NCBI RefSeq assembly: GCF_000002235.5
Contig: NW_022145607.1
Span: 620,001-684,000, forward strand
Reading direction: 5' to 3'
Length of the DNA stretch: 64,000 bases
Source: Strongylocentrotus purpuratus
Lineage: Eukaryota > Echinodermata > Echinoidea > Camarodonta > Strongylocentrotidae
The position numbers and the translations under genes are program-made. Numbering within the stretch: position 1 is the first letter of the stretch; the number at the start of each line of letters is the position of its first letter. The notes beneath the pieces were generated by a model that saw only the letters and a program-made list of their open reading frames with translations, was not told the DNA's origin and made no database searches. Shown piece after piece: positions 26,528 through 37,616 of this stretch.

Positions 26528-29500
26528 ATGAATCCACAAACATCGAGCACACAGTCAGTGCCACCCTTGGTTCCTATCACATCAGGTTCAGTGGTTCTAG
26601 GAGGAGGAGGAGCTCCTAAACCAGCCGTACCATGCAAGACTCTCCAAGAAACTATCAAGGCCATTGAAACTCAGATCAATGTGAGCATGTTATCAAGATA
26701 ATTAGTTCAGGGCCCCGTTTCACAAAACTTGTCATCAGTGACAAATGAGTTTTTTTTGTTATATAGCTACAGAAATCCTTGCTTGTGATTGGTAATCAGC
26801 AGATTTGTCACTGATTTTTGTCATTTATCATTGAAAAAAGCCTTTTGTGAAACACCCTTCTAGTCTCCATTTCATAAAACCTGTTTTTGTTGATAACTAA
26901 TTACAAGAACTGTTAGAAGCTCATCAAATCATTGCATTTGATTGGCTGTGAGCAAATTAGTTTTAGAAAAATGCGACAATTGTCACACTTGTTATTGATG
27001 ACAAGTTTTATGAAACAGGACCCTGATCCATTCCCTGAATTTCCACTGTCGCCTGCTTGCTTGTTTGGTTATTTTATTTGACTTTGGACAGCTTTGATAG
27101 GTGAACAAGGTTACAGACTAATAGTGTAAGTTCAACCTAATCTTGTAAAGGAGTCCTTAAAAAGGTAGAATATAAACTGAACCATTTAGAACTAAGATGA
27201 GATTATATCAACTCATGGAACATCCTTTGGCTGGTCCATAACTTTGTCATACATGTAGCTTGTTCTTGTAATTTTTCTCTTTATTTTGTTTAGATAATGG
27301 AGAAGCTGGGTCAGCTGTCATCAAAGCAAGAGGGTGATCTGACAAAACTTAGAGAACTTCATCAGAAGGCTTTGCAGGAACAAGAGAGGGTAAAGATTTG
27401 ATATAAAACACTATGAGGAAATCTTTCACAACCTAAATCCAAAAAGAGTTCTAATGAGCAAAGAAGTATTGTTTACAGTGATGTATGGCCACCAAGAGAG
27501 AAGTATTTACATTTTAGCTCCTGCAGCTGTCAGTGTTGTATAAATAGATATGAAATGAAAATTTCCTCTACATTTTGTAGTGCTTAACCCCTTCTGCGAC
27601 ACCAAGTTTATGAACAATCTTCGTAATGAAATTCCACAAGACATTAAAGAGAAAGTTGAATTCTGGTCAAGATGAAGAAAAAAATTGTGAGCCTCATCTT
27701 TCTTTGTACACAAAATATGATTGTCAATTTAAAAGAATATTATAGCAGGAATGTCACCTGAAAAGGATTGCTAGTAAAATGACGTCATATTTGAAATATG
27801 ACGAGAAATTGCTAGAAAATTCGGACCAAACATTTGCATGTAGTCCTTTCTATTCATTTTGTAATCATTTTTCCTTTCATTTTGATATTTGAAAAACTTC
27901 ACAGGGTTAAATGTTTCTTATGTACTACATACATTATCAATGTTTCCCGATAGTTTCAAGACAGTTTCTTTCACAATGTAATTGCATGACCAGTATTCAA
28001 CTTCATCTGTAACTTTCATACTTTGTCCTATTATGAGTTTGAAGCTAAATGTATGCCATGGGAATCAACTTCACCATGTCAGGGATTATTTTAAAGGTTG
28101 GGACATAGAGAAAATGTTTTCTCTATAATGCAATTAAAACAAATAGCTTCTAAGACGAATTCTCTGCCTAGCAGATTCATATGTCTTTAATTTATTACCG
28201 TATATTTTATTTTCTAGCTGCGAGTTGAGAAGATGCATGTGACTGTGACTCCCGTTCACCAGCAACCCAATTCAGCTACACAAGCTATCAAGTCTATGGC
28301 TTCTAGCAGTAACAACAATAGCAATGTTCAGGTATCTTTCTATGCAAACTTACTCTCACTTATCACTTTGTAACAATCATGTCAATGAAATGTTTTATTG
28401 GTGCATATCTCAGAAGATTGATTATGTTGTGTTGCATGTATCTTTACCATGTTTTTGTAACTTTTATATACCAGTCAATCTGTATGATTTTAGACATTCT
28501 TGTCAGTGCGCTACTACATGCTCTCACACATTTTGTTCTTTTCTCAGTTTTATACTTCATGGTTTCAGTTTACCTACTAGACATTTTATGCAATAGTTTT
28601 TTAGCCAGAATTAATTCCTCATGTTTATGTTCAGTATCGTGTCATGACCTAGTGTCATCATACATATTAATATGATTTCCTCCTTGTGCTTTGTTTTTGT
28701 CAGCTGGTTTTTTAATGATATATGTTATACATTTTAATTACCTTCACGCTATATTTTGCAGGTCTTCTGGGTGCACCAGTTGGTCGGGAAGAGGGACCAT
28801 TTCGGTTACAGTGATTTAGTTTGCTTTCCTCTTCCCCGGCAGCCAACTGATGCACTCAGAGGACCTCCAGAAAGATTGTGGATTTATAATTGACATTCTC
28901 TTAATGTTTGTTTACTTATATTTACATTGTTATATTTTTTGTGAGTTGCCAAAGAAATAAATAATAAATGAAATAAAATCTTGCATGCCTTGTCTTTGGG
29001 AATTCCCCAGTTTAAATCTTTGTTGGAAACCCTAAATGCATATGGAAAGTTTGAAATATGTCTGAAAATATCAAATATGAAAGAGTAGGTGTTTTTTTAG
29101 GATTATTTTATGTCATTAACTTTTATATTTTCGTTGCTGTGATTTATTTTGTAGTAATGTTGTTGATTTTGTTGTTTATTTGTAAAATGTTCCTTCGTTT
29201 GTATTTAATTTTTAAAATATTTATTTGTTGTACATCACAGGGTTTCATGGAATGCCAGATTTGATGCTGAATAAATAATAAACTTTTTTTAATTTGTGAG
29301 AACAAAAATAAAATATACAAAATGTATCACTTTCTATGTTTGTCCTTTTGTTTCAGCTTGGAGCGAGTGGTAGCAGTAGTACGGGCTCCCATTCACTGCA
29401 GCATTCCTCGTCTAGCATACGTGATACACCAAGGGAATCTCCAATCTCAATGTCTGTAGGAGCTGGTGGGGATACAGGAGGAGATGCATCTAAGGTACTG

Positions 29501-32500
29501 TGCTGGAATGCATGCTAACTTGTGTAATGTTTAAAGCCCATCTGTACTAGTTTACAGGAGGGATTAGACCACCCTGCAAGGTCACTGACAAGTGTTTATC
29601 TCATCAAATCAGCTCTCAATTAACATAAGAAAAAGATCATGGGGGACCAATGGTCACCGATTAGGCATCGTTTGCTATATAGAGGACGCAAGTAGGTACA
29701 AGTAGTGCTGTGGGGCTTTAAAACTTTTTTTAGTTTAAGGTTGATTACATCACAAAACTATTAATTCATTGTAATAAGAGACATGATAGGATTATCTTAA
29801 AGTAAACCAATAAAAGGATATCATGTTAAAATACAAATTTAGCATTTTAAATAAGAAACTGTCTTTATTAAAGGTATACCGGTTATTTTGGAAACGACCC
29901 CCTCTCAAAGAATGAAATGGAAGCTCATATTACCAATCATGTGAAAGAATGTTTTGACTAATACGTGATGATACGAACTTTGCCGGGAAACCGCCTACTA
30001 ATTGATATATTTGGTAAATTATTATATCGCATAGTCCCATATATATCTTTCTGTGTTCAGTGCTTGTAACTTTACCAAGACTGAGCCAATTTTTAAAAAA
30101 ATCATTTTGATGATTCCAGAACCTTGCAGTACACACCAATCCTCATATGCTAAATGATCAACCTGTTCTGATCAGTTTCACAACGTTTCTTTCACAATGC
30201 AGTCGCATGACCAGAACTGATCTATACCTTTAAATGAAAAATGTATAAAGGCAAATTATAATAATTTCCAAAACATAAATACAAGATAAATTTAAGCAAT
30301 TTGATTTGGATTTCTGTTATAATCCTTTATATTATGGTGTACAGCTAGGTTCTTGGAGACCAATTTATAAATAATTATCTGACAATGATTATCAATTCAA
30401 CTTCATTGTAGTTTATTTTACTTTTTAACTGATGCAAGATGGTATTTTGATCATATTCTCTTTTTGAAGATCCTAAACAAGAAGAAGATTCAAGATCTTG
30501 TTCGGGAGGTGGATCCAAACACACAACTTGATGAAGACGTTGAAGAGGTAAGGAATCCATTTCAAACTAATGAGTTGCTAGAGAGCTCTTTCCTTTGAAA
30601 TAACGATGTAGCATACATCTTCCAAGATTTGTCAAACTTCTTCAACTGATTAATGCAGTTTTAGTGTAATAAAAGGATAATCGATGACCAGTGTCTGTAT
30701 GTTAATACTCTTCTAATGAAAGCGTTATTATGTTTTTAGAACTACACATGCAAGACCTACTAATGCATCCTAAGTATTCAAACAATAAACAACAATATAT
30801 ATGTATATACCGCCCGCTCTTGACTTCATCCATTACTCAACTGACGATGCAAACCTGTATTCTTTCAGATGCTACTTCAAATAGCTGATGACTTCATAGA
30901 GAACATAGTAACGGCAGGCTGTCAGCTCGCCAAGCATAGAAAGTCTTCAACTCTTGAAGTCAAAGACATCCTTATGCATCTAGGTGAGTCAGCATTTCAA
31001 CATTCAGCTGTAGTCTTTCAGGGCAGCGTTTAAGTTCGCAGAAAACCTATCAAAATATGTGTATTAAATTGAAAATGCATTGTAATGGGATGTCAGTAAA
31101 CTTGTAACGATGAACAGGTTTCCATACTGTAAAACCACAAACTTTGCAACTTGTTAAGGACCTCCTTTTTTGCAGCATAAAACTTTTGAAACATTTGATA
31201 GTTTCATGCATTTGAAAGTTTCATGCTTATGAAAGTTTTTGTTTGTACAGAAGATGATGGATGCGATACATTTACATGGCGTAGGTAAACAAGCCATGCT
31301 AATGAGCAAGTTCAATATAACCTTACTTGTCCTGTTATACATGAATGATTTCATGACTTCATAAAACAGATATAATAATATATGTGTTATTCAGTCTCCC
31401 AACGACTTCAGGAGATTGATTTTATTATTATTATTATTATTATTTATTCGGCAAAGGAAAACATTACATATCAGTGTACACAATACAAAATAAGACATAA
31501 TTATCAACCATTGGAACGCCAGGGACAGAAAAAGTTAACTAAATTACTGTGGCATAAAGCCTCCTGTCCCAATTCCAATGGATGATTTACATAAAACAGA
31601 AATAAGAAGTTTAGCCTTGGGTAACCTTCAAAGTTGAAAAGTAATTAGGGCCTATTAAACAATTATAAGTGATGTAATTAAATGCAAGATGCGGTATCAT
31701 TATTTCAGATACATTATATAATATTAATCAATTACAAACAAATGTATAGGCTAATTAACATTTGACACATTGAATAAGTGTAGGAGATGTTGCTGTATAG
31801 GGCAACATATTAAAATATAAAATAGCATATTAAATAGCATATTATAACTGTATCTCCCCTGACAGCAAGGAATAGAAGATACTATAAAAAATGAAAGGAA
31901 ACTAAAAGAGACAAAGGGGGGGGGGGGGGGGGGAGAGAGAGAGCAAAGAGAGAGGGAAAAGTAAAGCAAACAGAGAGGAGAGAAGTACATATTTATCAGT
32001 GATATATTTTCTTGAAATCAAAATTACAGTGTATATTTAGGCCCGTACCATAACAGGATTCGACATGACCACACAATCCCAATATATATATATCCCATTC
32101 AAGGTTACAAATATTCATAACACTGACCTATACCAAAAGATAAAATTACAATGAAATATATATAACCCATTAAAGATACAGGTTACAAATATCTATAATA
32201 CTGACCTATACCCATGATACCGGAAGAACAGTTCCATAACAAAAGAACATCGTTATTTTGCAATTATAAACACGTGCGTGTTAACAATATAATAAGCGGG
32301 GGAAATATTAAGGAGGAAAAGAAGCAAGAAGAGGCGGAAGCAGTAGAATTTAGTATTCAGTTTAATATAAAACCACTCAACCGCATATTATGCTCCAGCC
32401 TCCTCTCCCCTCTTACCCTTTCAATCATTTAAATCCCACACTGGCGGAGGTGACACCCAAGCGCAGCAAGCCAGGTCGACAAGGAAGTCTCGACCACCCC

Positions 32501-33104
32501 CGTGCGCAAGGACTCGGGGAGTTCGTCCCAGTAACGAGGAAATGCATTAATTGCAGAGCCGTGCATCCGTTGAGTCTGCGGATGCGGATGTAGATGCGGA
32601 TGTAGACTGAGACTTTTTATATGATACATACACAAACTTGAAGGCAATCAGAAATAATAATAATAATAATAATAGTAATACTCAGTAATTACTCAGTTTT
32701 TATATACATGTAGCACCAATTACAATTAAGACTCTAAGCGCTATGGAACATAGAAAAAATTCAAGAAGTGAGTACAGTAGAAATGAAATGATAAGAACAT
32801 AATAGCATGATGAATATCCAAACTGAAACTACATGTACATGTATAATACATTGTATTGTATAAAGAATGGTACAAAATTACGTTTGAAAAAGGCAAGACT
32901 TTAACAGACTTTAAAATACAGTAGATAGCTCTATTAGACAGGGTCCTATTTATTTGTGTTCTCTTTTTGTTTACAGAGAGGAATTGGAACATGTGGGTAC
33001 CAGGTTATAACCCTGATGAAGCACCTAAAGCTCACAAGAGACCAGCATCAACAGAAGCACATAAACAAAGGATGGCTCTCATACGAAAAACACTCAAGAA
33101 ATAA
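26528..33104 (+). CDS. TAF12: TAF12, TFIID/SAGA histone-fold subunit, seven coding exons
   Basis: Exons: 26519-26680 (ATG 26528), 27294-27389, 28218-28331, 29357-29494, 30470-30547, 30869-30983 and 32977-33104 (stop TAA 33102-33104). They are GT-AG with consistent phases and encode about 273 residues. The histone fold occupies roughly residues 168-240: KKKIQDLVREVDPNTQLDED, EEMLLQIADDFIENIVTAGC, LAKHRKSSTLEVKDILMHLE and RNWNMWVPGY, ending with EAHKQRMALIRKTLKK as in other animals. The N-terminal 167 residues are Ser/Gly/Gln-rich with a short coiled-coil-like stretch, longer than in human TAF12 (161 residues in total). From the family, TAF12 pairs with TAF4 in TFIID and with ADA1 in SAGA. The first exon starts at a splice acceptor, so an upstream 5' UTR exon must exist. 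Confidence 0.94.
26711..26862. mobile_element. Short foldback MITE with GTTTCACAAAA ends
   Basis: CCCCGTTTCACAAAACTTGTCATCAGTGACAAA on the left folds against TTTGTCACTGATTTTTG and CCTTTTGTGAAACACCC on the right. It is about 150 bp, in TAF12 intron 1. Immediately downstream (26870-27022) lies a second similar foldback ending in TTTTATGAAACAGG. Confidence 0.55.
27945..28005. mobile_element. Probable TTAA-family A MITE remnant
   Basis: TTTCTTTCACAATGTAATTGCATGACCAGTATT matches the terminal part of the family A MITEs. The rest of the element is not recognisable. Confidence 0.5.
28754..28873 (+). ncRNA. Candidate pre-miRNA hairpin in a TAF12 intron
   Basis: The arm 28761-28794 (GGTCTTCTGGGTGCACCAGT onward) pairs almost continuously with 28828-28865 (ending CAACTGATGCACTCAGAGGA then CC). 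The first 24 positions show one mismatch (C28776 with A28850) and a few G-U pairs. There is a small internal bulge near 28785/28837, then nine more pairs (GGGAAGAGG with CCTCTTCCC). The loop is about 33 nt. Pairing continues outside the main stem for about seven bases (TTTTGCA with TCCAGAAA, one mismatch), like a pri-miRNA basal stem. It is on the sense strand of the TAF12 intron 28332-29356. I do not recognise the mature sequence as a named miRNA. A foldback transposon remnant is the main alternative. Confidence 0.55.
29531..29721. mobile_element. TTAA-family C MITE, copy 1
   Basis: Ends are TTAAAGCCCATCTGTACTAG and AGTGCTGTGGGGCTTTAA. It is 191 bp and matches 33225-33419 (GAGGGATTAGA, TTATCTCATCAAATCAGCTC, CATGGGGGACCAATGGTCAC). 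It is inside TAF12 intron 4. Confidence 0.85.
29868..30233. mobile_element. TTAA-family A MITE, copy 3
   Basis: Ends are TTAAAGGTATACCGGTTATT and TGATCTATACCTTTAA, length 366 bp. It includes GTGAAAGAATGTTTTGACTA and CTACTAATTGATATATTTGG. It is inside TAF12 intron 4, downstream of the family C element. Confidence 0.85.
31380..32640. other. TAF12 last intron: repeat-like sequence, unassigned
   Basis: It contains (ATT)n at 31421-31444, a G run with GAGA (31915-31945), a near-duplicated block (TATATATAACCCATTAAAGATACAGGTTACAAATAT against TATATCCCATTCAAGGTTACAAATAT, 32080-32210), and a GC-richer segment at 32440-32600 with GATGCGGATGTA repeats. It looks transposon-derived, with no protein recognised. 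Confidence 0.4.
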
Positions 33105-33224
33105 ACATTACTGGACTACATTACTGTCTAAATATGAACTATGGTGAAGGACAAAGCCTTCCTGCAATTATGTTTGTAATTGTCAGAGACCAGGCCTTCT
33201 TGTATTGCATGTGCACATCTTTTG

Positions 33225-33419
33225 TTAAAGCTCATCTGTACTAGTGAACAGGAGGGATTAGAACACACTGCAAGGTCACTGGACAGGTGGTTATCTCATC
33301 AAATCAGCTCTCAATCAACATAAGAAAAAGAGGATCATGGGGGACCAATGGTCACCAATTATGCATTGTTTGTTGTATAGAGGGTGCAAGTACCTATTAG
33401 TAGTGCAGCAGGCCTTTAA
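33225..33419. mobile_element. TTAA-family C MITE, copy 2, in the TAF12 3' UTR
   Basis: Ends are TTAAAGCTCATCTGTACTAG and GCAGGCCTTTAA, 195 bp. It lies between the TAF12 stop and the candidate poly(A) signal, so it is probably transcribed as part of the mRNA. Confidence 0.8.
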
Positions 33420-33995
33420 GGGATTGACTGCTGCAATGCTGACACCCTCTCTACTGAAAGTCAGAGAGGAAGAAGTACGAAGAGAATAGAGTCTGATGGT
33501 TGGTGGATCAACTGTGATGATGATGTTAGAAATCTATAAAGAATCTACTCCCTTATTTGTCCTTGTACATTTGACATGGATGGCAGAGGGATAGACTGTA
33601 ACTCCATGATTTTACCATCATTATTTCAGAATGCATTAAACCTGATAGTTTAATTTCTTTTGCTGGCCATATATAGTTGAAACTAAACATTGCCCATCAT
33701 CTGTTGAGTGCAAGAAGGATGTTAACCCCTTACAGGGTATCTCTGTGTTGAATGATGCCAGTTAATGTCCTTCTAGTTGTCAGCAGACAATATGTGTCTA
33801 TTTTATAAATGGGCAGCAGGGGCTCTTCCATATATCAAATGACGTTGTCCAATAAGTCATTGGGAATCAAGACTGATCATTCATTCGATCAATCAAATAA
33901 TGCTCCATGAATTGCAACATTGTTTTTAAGATTATGATAACCAAGATGTCTTGTTGAATGTTTGTTTATTCAGATTTTGTGATATTTGTTTTGTA

Positions 33996-34001
33996 AATAA
34001 A
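33996..34001 (+). terminator. Candidate TAF12 poly(A) signal
   Basis: AATAAA about 0.9 kb after the TAF12 stop, followed by a T-rich stretch (34027-34044). Confidence 0.5.
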
Positions 34002-34072
34002 TTATGTATAAACGCCAAAGGCGACTTTGTCTTGTTTTTTTTCCCTCCACTTTTTCCATCTCTGTACCTGCC

Positions 34073-34454
34073 TTAAAGGTAAAGACCAGTTTTGGAAACG
34101 CCCCCCTCTCAAAAATGAAATGGAGGCTCTTATTACCAATCATGTGAAAGAATGTTTTGACCAATACATGATCATACAAATTTTGCCGAGAAACCGCCTA
34201 CTAATTGATATATTTGGTAAATTATTATATCTATTTGGACCTGATAGAAATAACGCACGTGTCGCGCACGTGTGCGTAGTCCCATATACATCTTTCTGTA
34301 CAGTGCTTGTAACTTTACCAAGACTGGGCCAAATTTCTTATCATTTTGATGATTCCAGAACCCTGCAGTACACACCAATACCACCCCTTTTCTGATCGAT
34401 TCCACGTTTCATTCACAATGCAATCACATGACCATAACTGGTCTTTATCTTTAA
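34073..34454. mobile_element. TTAA-family A MITE, copy 4
   Basis: Termini TTAAAGGTAAAGACCAGTTT and ACTGGTCTTTATCTTTAA are clear inverted repeats. It is 382 bp and the best-preserved copy for defining the ends. It carries a GCACGTGTCGCGCACGTGTGC palindromic insert at about 34254-34275 not seen in the others. It begins only about 70 bp after the TAF12 poly(A) signal. Confidence 0.88.
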
Positions 34455-35084
34455 TCAAGAACAAAAGTAAGAAATAAATTGTTATCTGCCCATGTATGTA
34501 ATTTGTGGGTCAAACTAAAAGAGAAAGATAATGTGATAAAGAGGAAGAGTTATGAGAGAAAGGTAAAGCGAGTCATTTTGATGTTTTTATTCGATTTTTT
34601 CTTTTTTCTTCTTCAATTTCCTTGGAGAATGTGATTTGACAAAGCTAACCTGACAACTCTCAACTTTTTATTCCATGTCCCACTTGATCTTTTCTGTGTA
34701 TGGGCAGACGGGTCATTTGTACATAAGTGTAAGAACCCATCGAGACGAATGCTGGATACATGTTCATTGAAATTATGCAATCATTTATTTTTTACATCCA
34801 ACACATTCTTTGATATAAGACGCAAGTAAGAGAAAACAAAAGGTATTTACAACGTACCTCCATCATTTTGGCAGTGATTATTATAAAATGCACAAACTGG
34901 GACTTATCTGTTCATTACTTCTCTAGATATTTGGGTCATGTCCACATTTGCTCTATACACTTGTCATTTCTCTTTTCTGCAACTATAACTTATCCTCCCA
35001 TCACATCTTACTTCTCTTGATCACACTTTGTTTCTCATCCTCTTTTCTCTAGTACAACCCTTGCCACCAGCAGCATTGACACCT

Positions 35085-36310
35085 GGGGCGGTATTCTGAA
35101 CCCTGTGTTATCTCTAATATTGTTGTATTTTTGAAGATAAGATAAAGTTGGTATTCTGAACATTGTTGTAACTTTTGTGTTATCTTTTGTTGTATCTTTT
35201 CTCTCATCTTATTGGCCGCGCCTGCGCTCATACTTTGGTGCGCTTGTGTTTCTTTACAATTTTGATATATTTGGATGCCCCTGTAGATGAATTATAAGCA
35301 CTAGAAAAATTAGCCCCCAAAAACACTGCTGCTATCAAGAAAAATTGAATATAAAAATTTACCGGTGCTCCCGGTAAATTTGTGATTAATTTCAAATAGC
35401 GCCTATGGCCATACAATAGTAGCTGCGACCATGAAAATCTCAGAATATGTAGTTGTGATATATAATTTCCAAATGGGAATAGCTAATCGGTCGATTTTAG
35501 TCAACAAACATTGTGTTATAGCTTAATTAATATCTTCAACCGCGACAACGATCACTGAATATTGTAGGATCGCATATCGCTTCCAATAATGTGCATTTGA
35601 ACCAAATTCATGACCCCATACCAAAACTTCGTATTACCTATAATAAAATGGCATTCAATCCTCATTTGCATATGCGAACGGGAGATAATATGTCGAGATG
35701 ATTGGTATTCTGAAAGTTGTTGCATCTTTTATCTTATCTTGCATGGTATTTACAACAATATTTACAACAGGTAGGGGGTTGTTGTATCCTTCGTGGTGAT
35801 ATAATGGCGGCAATATTTTTTGCCCAGAACCAACTTTGTGCCAATAGACGAGTTAGAAGAAGATTGTGTGTTGACCGGAAACATCACAGATGAGAACTTT
35901 CTAATATATTACATGCTAGGATACGATGATTTTAATGCTCTCATCTTAACCAATAATAGTGAAAGCGTGATTTGTCTTCATGATCCATGACGTGCGTAAT
36001 AAGTGCTCAAATAACTAATTACGCCCAAGATTAGTATGCGCTAGTCGCATCTTCAGATATGGCATAAAGTATTCCTATTGGTTGACCTACTTATGATGCT
36101 TATATAAAATAGATTTTGATTGGTAGGGTCCATAAAAATGGGCGTGTCATCAATGGTCAAAGATGAGATAGAGGCGGTCCTTCAAGAGATAACACAGGGA
36201 TAAAACAATGTTCAAAATACCAACTTACAACAATATTAGCGCTGTGTTATCTCTGGAAGATACAACAAAAGATAACACAAAACTTACAACAATGTTCAGA
36301 ATACCGCCCC
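35085..36310. mobile_element. Harbinger-like element with GGGGCGGTATTCTGAA ends, carrying a nested MITE
   Basis: Ends GGGGCGGTATTCTGAA and TTCAGAATACCGCCCC are perfect inverted repeats, with further sub-terminal blocks (TGTTGTATCTTTT, TTATCTC). A second, inverted copy is at 53478-54354. The interior keeps decayed coding remnants around 35800-35990. A family B MITE is inserted at about 35247-35643. Assignment to PIF/Harbinger is by terminal style only; I did not find a clean target duplication. Confidence 0.75.
35247..35643. mobile_element. TTAA-family B MITE nested in the Harbinger-like element
   Basis: It matches 43509-43947 on the opposite strand (TTTGGATGCCCCTG, AATATTGTAGGATCGCATA, CATGACCCCATACCAAAACT). 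The sister Harbinger-like copy at 53478-54354 lacks this block and shows the unoccupied site. The left end lacks about 45 bp. Confidence 0.8.
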
Positions 36311-36415
36311 TGTCCCCCACCATGTATTCTTTTACTTACCCAGCCTGAACTGCCAGTATTAATCTGTCATTAAAAAGTCATCAAAACCCTGACAAAACAT
36401 AAATACAACACAACA

Positions 36416-36421
36416 TTTATT
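36416..36421 (-). terminator. Candidate importin-alpha poly(A) signal
   Basis: TTTATT on plus is AATAAA on the gene strand, about 1.2 kb after the stop codon. 36422-37616 would be the 3' UTR, in which I see no other gene. Confidence 0.45.
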
Positions 36422-37616
36422 TGAGAAATCAGGATGTGTTTTATTGCTCTTGCTATTCTGCAAGGTGAACGAGTTTCGTTTGTAAGTTCTGATTTTCAGA
36501 ATTCATAAATATTGCTCTTTTGTACAAAATAATGTTTTGTATTTGTATATACAAGTGTACAAAAACCTGTGAAGAGAAAATTGGTTAGTCAATCACATTG
36601 TTATAGAAAAGCATATACTTTATAAATGAATGAATTTCAGTTTTTATCCTGTAAGAAAAAAAATGGGAATGTCAATAATATATGAGCTTTTGTAACAGTG
36701 ATCATTTTGTTGAAAATAAATGCAATATAAAAGATAACAAAGAATTTTTAACAAGATTTTGATACAAATGAAAAAGAAGGCACCATTTGAATAACATTAA
36801 CATACCAAGATACTTATCACATGGACTGTGCATTCCTTAAAGTGCTACTGTCTTAGGAACCTTTTATTTCCGATGTGACACAAAAAGAATAACCTAGAGC
36901 TATCCAAAACAGCACATCTACTTTGCATAAACTTCTTTGATTCTTTTGTCAGTTCAATTTTTGTCTACTGGTTGATCAACATTAAAAGTATCACATTCGA
37001 TTGTCATGCTAAAATGCATTTTACAAGAAGGCAGGATTCAAATTGACTATCAGTCTTACAAATTCAACTTGTATTTACAACAGTCAACAAAGAAGGAAAC
37101 ACTCTTCCTTTTTCTGTATGCATTTTAAACTCTTTCTAATGCTTTCAGAACATATTATATATGCTTTTCATATTTTGCACCACTTGTCTGCACATGAGAT
37201 AAATTACAATTTACACCCATTGTCCATGAGAGTGAACACTGCTGTTAAGCTATTAACAATTTAGAAGTTGCTACACATAAGCAATATCCTTGCAGGCAGA
37301 AAAGACCAACTCTCATTCCCATTACAAGACAATGTTACACTTCTGCATACATTTATGTATCAGAGATAATCTTTCATATATTTACAATTCACGATGCCAC
37401 ATACAAAGCCTTGAGGATGTCTACTGAACTACAAGGGAACAAAAGACAGAGAATGGGCTCAGAAGTTTGGCTGCATTATTTTACCCCACATATACAGTAC
37501 ATACATAGACACATACATCCACAAAATGTTATATATCTCTACACAAGACGGAAGCGTTTTCATCACTGTGTTACACACACAATTCATTTACAGGAAAGAA
37601 TACAGACGTCTTTGGT

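Noticed and set aside
28379..28675. Hydrophobic frame of 98 residues in a TAF12 intron
   Set aside because: Its Cys/Phe/Leu/Ile-rich character is what T-rich intron DNA gives by chance. There is no start context and no second exon.
35085..36310. Functional Harbinger transposase
   Set aside because: Only short broken frames remain, and they do not include the DDE nuclease.
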